A DNA stretch of 64,000 nt from Cryptomeria japonica (Eukaryota; Streptophyta; Pinopsida; Cupressales; Cupressaceae), in the NCBI RefSeq assembly GCF_030272615.1, contig NC_081409.1:210744257-210808256 (forward strand). The letters run 5' to 3'. The notes under the pieces are model-generated. The model was not told the DNA's origin. It saw only the letters and a list, made by a program, of their open reading frames with translations, and did no database searches. Each line of letters begins with the position of its first letter. The stretch's first letter is position 1. Shown here piece after piece: positions 59,031 through 64,000 of the stretch. The position numbers and the translations under genes are program-made.

Positions 59031-59465
59031 TATTAGGAAATAATTATTTAAATCCACATACATTTAATCCATTTCCTACATAACCCATGAAAGAAAAGCA
59101 TACATACAAGCTTACAAAATCACCATAATGCAAAGATAAAATAGACAATCCACAAGATAACACAATATATCCTAGGAAATCCCTCATGAGGGAAAAACCC
59201 AACCTCCAAAAGCATCAATACTCCATCATATTGTTCAACCATAAAGAAATATAGAGTTACAATGAATACCTCTGAATCTTCAAGCCCTTTAATGCATTCC
59301 CATGTGTCCAAGCATGAATCCACACATCCCATGTCGTGCTTCACAAATGCAATCCTCCAAAGGACTCAATACAATGACAACCCAAAACCACCAGCCAACC
59401 TTAACCACTAAACATGTGCTTTCTTTTATAGATCCAAGCTCACACAAAAACAACAATGCAGTAAA
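59031..59465 (-). repeat. 5' LTR of element D, truncated
   Basis: It matches the 3' LTR from its 3' end inward for about 435 bases, with the terminal TG mutated to TA. The last about 300 bases (the 5' part with the promoter) are missing. At 59465 it joins the middle of an ORF-B copy. Confidence 0.8.
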
Positions 59466-59977
59466 GTTAGAGACCCAACCCTCCAATCAGTCTACAATGA
59501 GGTTGGGTCATTCACCAATGAGGTTGTGCGGATGGTGATGGGCAGAGAGTTTCTGTGAAACGAAAATAGGCACCATGTTAACGTGGACATTACATCCCGC
59601 TTCTTAGTGTCTCTTCTGGACCTGGGAGGAGACAAGGTGGATATGCTGATGTTGTTGAGGAAGGTTTATAAGGAAGACTTCCTTGGAGATGACATTACTC
59701 TTGTTGTCCTTGCAGAAGTAGGGGTGGGGATCCCTCGGGCGAGTGAATTATCCAAGCTTCTCCTCCCTGACCAAACAGTGCTAGTGGCTAGGCAACCATT
59801 TCTCCTAAACCAAATGCGGAGTAGTTGATGCGTCATAGGAAATGGGTGCGGATTGGCAGGGACTTCCTCCAGAAATGGTTCCTCCTGGACGACTTTCCAA
59901 ACTACATGTGGATTGAAGAATTCTCTCAGCTTATGCTATCTGAAGAATTCTACATGGAAGGAGGGCCAGATTCTTAG
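59466..59977 (+). pseudogene. ORF-B copy 2, 5'-truncated
   Basis: It starts inside the gene at VRDPTLQS and ends with EEFYMEGGPDS and TAG at 59975-59977. Lesions are a TGA after REFL near 59560 and a one-base deletion near 59810 (LLNQMRSS in place of LLNLNAEQL). At the site where copy 1 has TAG (40632) this copy has CAG, in DFLQKWFLLDDFPNYMW. Its C-terminal end is therefore the better witness of the original protein. Confidence 0.75.
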
Positions 59978-60736
59978 GGCAAAATTGTAAACAATTCCAC
60001 TACCTGTGCCCTAGCCCCACCCCCATGTAGTGTTTTTTTCCTATGTCCTCGAACCCTAACAGGGTCAGTGCCAATGGCTCACTCATTTTGGCTTTTAAGT
60101 TTTGGGGGGACTCAAGTCTCAGACGAAAAAATTGTAAATTTCAAAAGCATAAATATTAATGATAATTTTTCAAATTCCAGTTTGTTTTAGTTTGCCTCTT
60201 ACAGTCTTATGGATATAAAAATGCTTTATATAATTCTATTTCATTTTTATTAATTAATTTCTTTCAAATTCTTTTTGTATATGAGCTACGTTATTTCAAT
60301 TACTTGTTAAACAATGGAAATAAATTTAATACTGTGATCTTTTTTATGTAATGCTATTAAAAAAAATTCAGTTCATTCCATTAATTATTTGTACATTGAT
60401 TATGGTTGATTATAATTTTATAAATATATACTATATAGTCATTGAAAATACAAAATTTCAAAAGTTTCAAGATACAAAATTTGCAGTCATTCATGCATAA
60501 ACGCAGACAAAGAGAAAACCATACTGCCCACAGCTTATAACAAGCAGACAAAAAAACCAGTTCATTTTCGATAGGCTGCTCACTCAGTCTCACTATCCCC
60601 ATGGGTCTCCTCCTCCTAGTCCCTTCCCTCCTCGGAGGTCGATGCTTTGGCTTTCCCTTTTGTCGCTTCAGCTTTCATTTTTGGAATGTAGTATAGGCAC
60701 TCGAAGTCATGGTCGCCCTCCAAGCTTGCCAGTAGT

Positions 60737-61631
60737 TGTTGGGAAAAATGGTGTCTCAACCTTGCATTTATGCGAGGTTACTATTTATAGTAAGTTTTCA
60801 TTTGAGCACGAAATGGTGCGAAACTCTCCCTGAAGCTTCTGGTTGGCTAGATAAGCATTCCGATAAAGTTGCGTCGCAAGGTCACAGCTAGTTTTGAAGA
60901 TATTAAAGTTTTCATCTTGGAGGGGTGCGATAAAATGTTTAAACTTAATTTTGGGGGCTTTAGAGGCTCCAAAATGCCCTGAAAAGTGGTCGTAACCAAT
61001 GCAGCGGGTTATGAGGTGATAGAGCACTTCGCGAGATTTTCGACGCTTCAAACGGTTCGTCAATCGGACACCCGGTTCTCAAGTTATGGCCTCCAGAAGT
61101 TTGTACTCCTGAAATAGGAAAAATAATTTGTATCGGATACATAAATGAGCTATAAAAGGGAGCGACACGTGTTGATGTGTGCTTTAACATGTCATAAGGC
61201 ATCTAGAAGGGAGATAAGGTCGGCTACACCTTATTGGGTGGTTTTAGCCCATGGTTTTGTAATGCCGTTTGACGGTTTCTTGTATTGTATCTCCTATTTA
61301 TGAGGTGTGTGAGATAGAGGTTGTGTGTAAGAGTCTTATGGCTATTGAGTTGCCTCTGAATCTCCGATTAGTGGTACTCCTGCGAAGAGCTTGCTCTGCA
61401 AGTATGTTGTAATCTGTTTTTGATTGCTGAATAAAATATTGAGCTGCTTTTGGAGTGTGGGGTTTTTCTCCCGAAAGGGTTTTCCCCACGTAAATCACTG
61501 TGTTGTGGTATGAATGCTATTATATCTATTTCTATTTTCTGTAACTGTTGTAACGATCTGAAAAAGTTTTGCATTACCCTCCTCTCAAGGTTAGTGTAGG
61601 AAGTTGTTTCCGCTACTTAACTTCCTTACAG
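60737..61631 (+). mobile_element. Solo LTR inside ORF-A copy 2
   Basis: TGTTGGGAAAAATGG to CTTCCTTACA, 895 bp, with perfect 5-bp duplications GTAGT at 60732-60736 and 61632-61636. Removing it restores alignment with ORF-A copy 1. It contains a TATA box and GGGGTTTTTCTCCCGAAAGGG then TTTTCCCCACGT near 61456-61493. No partner element is in the window. Confidence 0.92.
61151..61158 (+). promoter_or_regulatory. TATA box of the solo LTR
   Basis: TATAAAAG in the context GAGCTATAAAAGGGAGCG is a strong plant TATA sequence, oriented to read rightwards into ORF-A copy 2 antisense. Confidence 0.6.
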
Positions 61632-62514
61632 TAGTTGTATGGCCCTTCCTTCTTTAGCCCTATCTCTCAATTCCCTACCTACCTCCATCCTTTCCACCAC
61701 ATGCAAAGCCTTCAGAACTTCATCCACCCTGGTTAATTTCACAAAGAGTTTCATCACTTCCCCCCCACTCGAGCACGTTCACGACACTAGTATTTGATTT
61801 CATCCTCTGGACCATGAATAAAAGGAAGTAATTCATCCTGGTCATCCCCTTCCTTAATTGGAATGCCAACTCCCGACACCACCCACTCCAAGATTGAATC
61901 CAAGTTAATCAAAAAATCCCCATCAATCAATTTGACCAATGTGAGTTTTACCTTTTCCACCTCCGGTTCGAATTCACAGGCCCATGCCAGAATCAGAGAG
62001 TAAACCTCCATGTTAGTTCGATACCGGTGACTGATATGTGCCACCTCCTCCACAAGCATCAGTCAAGCTGCCGCCCACAACTTCTCCTCCTTAAACCTGA
62101 ATAGTCCTTGTATTCGTTTATCAGATACTTTGCCCAAAAAGGGCACCAACTTCTTGTCTGTTCGAAGTGTGAAATTGGCCTCCTTGGTCACCTGCAATTT
62201 CAAAAGCACTTCCTACAAAAAATTTCTTACAGAAACTACGATTCTACGAACTACAGATTTGTTCTGCTTCAAAGAAAAAACTGGTACACAGATCAAAAGG
62301 TAATAAATTTTGTCTTTGTCTTATAGGTCGGGTAATGAATGTGCATGATAAGGCGTTAATGCCATGAGATCAAGAAAAATATTTCCTGCCATCCTCCCCT
62401 TCCTCCGTTTGTGCGACATGCCGCAGACAATTCCTTCTGCAACAATTAATCGTCACCTTGGCATTTGTTCTTTCCAAATTTGCTCGCCTTAACGGGTTGA
62501 GGACTGCACATTTT

Positions 62515-63960
62515 TTTAATTTAATACACTAAATTTATGTTGAACTTTTATATTATATTTTAAACTATTTTTTAAAATTATATATTGTAAACATATTTTC
62601 AAAGAATTTTGTTAAAATTTTAATTACTATTTTAGATTTAATATTGAATGTTTTCTTTTTTTATATTAAACTTTTACCTTTCAAATTGTATATCAAAATT
62701 TATATTTTTATTTAGTTATTTGTTTTATTCTAGAAACTAAGTTTTATGTTCTATACTATTTTTGAATTTCAAATTTTTACAAATAATATTAACATTATAT
62801 TTAATAGTTATCTCAAACTATTGCACATCTTTAAAATTTAAATGTCTCTTATTATGGGACCGGTGACATCTGACAATACTCAAGTTCTCAACAGGTATCA
62901 TCGTCCGTCGGATGAGCAAAGATCAATGGCTTAGGGTGGATTTCAGCCCAAATGTGGGTAGTGAACACATTTGTGAGAACTTCGCCCAGAATTGAACATT
63001 TTAAATTTAATTAAATATAATTAAGTCTATAGTCTATAGACTATAAATCTCTTTTTCGGGCAGAATTTTAAAATGATTAAATAGACTTTAAAAACAAACC
63101 CGAAAAGAGACACGAGTATGGTGACGTGCCAGAAAAATGGCAGAAGTCGTGGGACCCACTTCATCTGAAAATAGGTACCATCGAGCGTTGGATGAACAAA
63201 GATCAATGGCTTAGGGTGGATTTCGACCCGAATGTGGGAAGTGAACACCTTTCTGAGAACTTCTCCCAGAATTGGACATTTTAAATTTAATTAAATATAA
63301 TTAAGTCTATAAAGCTTTTTTTCGGGCGGAGGTTTAAAATGATTAAATAGACTTAAAAATCAAACCCGAAAAGTGACACGAGTATGGTGGCGTGCCAAAA
63401 AAATGGTAGAAGTCGTGGGACCCGCTACATCTGAAATAGGTACCATTGACTGTTGGATGAACAAAGATCAACGACTTAGGGTGGATTTTGGGGCGAAGGT
63501 GGGAAGTGAACAGCTTTCTGAGAACTTTGCCCGGAAAAGTGACACGAGTATGGTGACGTGCCCGAAAACTGGCAGAAGTCATGGGACCGACGACAACTAA
63601 CAACAGGTACCATCGTCCGTTGGATGAGCAAAGATCAACGACTTAGGGTGGATTTCGGCCCGAATGTGGGAAGTGAACACATTTGGGAGAACTTCACCCG
63701 GAATTGAAACGTTTTAAATTTAATTAAATATAATTAAGTCTGTAAAGCACTTTTTTGGGCGGAAGTTTAAAATTATTAAACAGACTTAAAAAATAGACCC
63801 GTAAAGTCACAACAGGTACCTTGGTCCCTCGTCCGTTGGATGAGAAAAGATCAACGGCTTAGGGTGGATTTCGGCCCGAATGTGGGAAGTGAACACAATT
63901 GGGAGAACTTCACCCAGAATTGAATGTATTACATTTAATGTCCGCAGAATTTATACTAAA
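62515..63960. repeat. Inverted copy of AT-rich spacer and 264-bp array
   Basis: The AT-rich spacer (62515-62830) is followed by about five units carrying CTTAGGGTGGATTTCGGCCC, GAATGTGGGAAGTGAACAC and CCATCGTCCGTTGGATGA. These are the reverse complement of the array at 37529-38560. Unit number and internal deletions differ between the copies (one unit near 63430-63590 is clearly rearranged). The end, 63960-64000, matches the 95-bp repeat. Confidence 0.85.
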
Positions 63961-64000
63961 GTAGTGAATGTTTTGTCCTTCGACATCGAATAGTTATTAA

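Larger units (their letters stand above)
45222..59465 (-). mobile_element. Non-coding LTR element D (LARD-like), truncated
   Basis: On the minus strand the order is: 5' LTR (59031-59465), PBS (59017-59028), about 5.4 kb of interior without gag-pol (counted without nested elements it is about 4.1 kb), a polypurine tract (AAGTGGGAGAA, just right of 53645), and 3' LTR (45222-45413 plus 53102-53645). Large LTR elements without coding capacity are called LARDs and depend on enzymes of other elements. A Copia (45414-53096) sits in its 3' LTR and a solo LTR (54404-55635) in its interior. The 5' LTR stops about 300 bases short at 59465, where unrelated DNA begins. Confidence 0.75.
60580..62185 (-). 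pseudogene. ORF-A copy 2, split by a solo LTR
   Basis: It reads EANFTLRTDKKLVPFLGKV from about 62182, then the same TGA as copy 1 after LWAAA, then MLVEEVAHISHRYRTNMEV (from 62059). A TAG near 61786 stands where copy 1 has CAG, while CGA survives where copy 1 has TGA. The 895-bp solo LTR interrupts the Leu-Leu-Ala region (about residue 185), and the tail STSEEGRD..EE..GDSETE follows to 60580. The first Met of copy 1 is Lys (AAG) here. Confidence 0.75.
59466..64000 (-). mobile_element. Inverted second copy of the hAT cargo segment
   Basis: This is the reverse complement of about 37350-41039: ORF-B, spacer, ORF-A, AT-rich spacer, 264-bp repeat array and the start of the 95-bp repeats, in order. 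A solo LTR (60737-61631) is inserted in it. It looks roughly 90% alike by eye. The left end is a sharp break inside ORF-B (position 41039 in the hAT copy). The right end continues past the window. Whether a second hAT or only the segment is present cannot be told here. Confidence 0.85.

Noticed and set aside
1-64000. Host genes, tRNA, rRNA, CRISPR arrays or organelle DNA
   Set aside because: None seen. The tRNA-like TGGTATCAGAGC sites are retroelement primer sites, not tRNA genes.

Overview
The window looks like intergenic DNA from a large, repeat-rich plant nuclear genome. I see no single-copy host gene, rRNA, tRNA or CRISPR. Nearly everything is a nested stack of transposable elements: Ty1/Copia elements primed by initiator tRNA-Met, long Ty3/Gypsy elements with a second RNase H (Tat/Ogre type), solo LTRs and one very large hAT DNA transposon. 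Many old but still readable LTRs suggest a gymnosperm (conifer-like) genome. That is an inference, because no species-diagnostic gene is present.

Layout. 1-1442: 5' end of a minus-strand Copia element (gag start, primer-binding site, LTR) that leaves the window. 1443-5282 and 12536-12830: a badly decayed Tat-type Gypsy, split by a Copia element at 5283-12535 with TSD CAATG. About 12900-45216: a second, better preserved Gypsy of the same family. It is interrupted by a solo LTR (15483-18156, TSD TCAAG), a minus-strand LTR (about 20292-21814) and the hAT element (28370-42192, TSD CTTGTATC). The broken Gypsy reading resumes in integrase at 42201. 45222-59465: a non-coding LTR element (LARD-like, minus strand) with a Copia inserted in its left LTR (45414-53096, TSD GCATA) and a solo LTR in its interior (54404-55635). 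Its right LTR is cut off at 59465. 59466-64000: an inverted second copy of the segment that lies at 37330-41039 inside the hAT.

The most interesting object is the 13.8-kb hAT. Its ends are well supported by an 8-bp TSD, imperfect CAGRG terminal repeats and subterminal TTCGCC motifs. Besides a transposase pseudogene with a TATA box and a 5'UTR intron, it carries three non-transposase genes. One is a minus-strand gene of about 1,360 codons with a G-patch-like motif and a long coiled coil. The other two are a small convergent pair, called here ORF-A and ORF-B, that I do not recognise. The pair lies next to an array of about 264-bp tandem repeats. All of these are pseudogenes, but only lightly damaged, mostly by in-frame stops. 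The inverted copy at 59466-64000 carries the same pair with partly different lesions. Comparing the two copies shows that several stops arose by C-to-T change. No complete autonomous element appears functional, although the Copia at 45414-53096 is young (LTRs about 97% alike by eye) and has no frameshift in its gag-pol.
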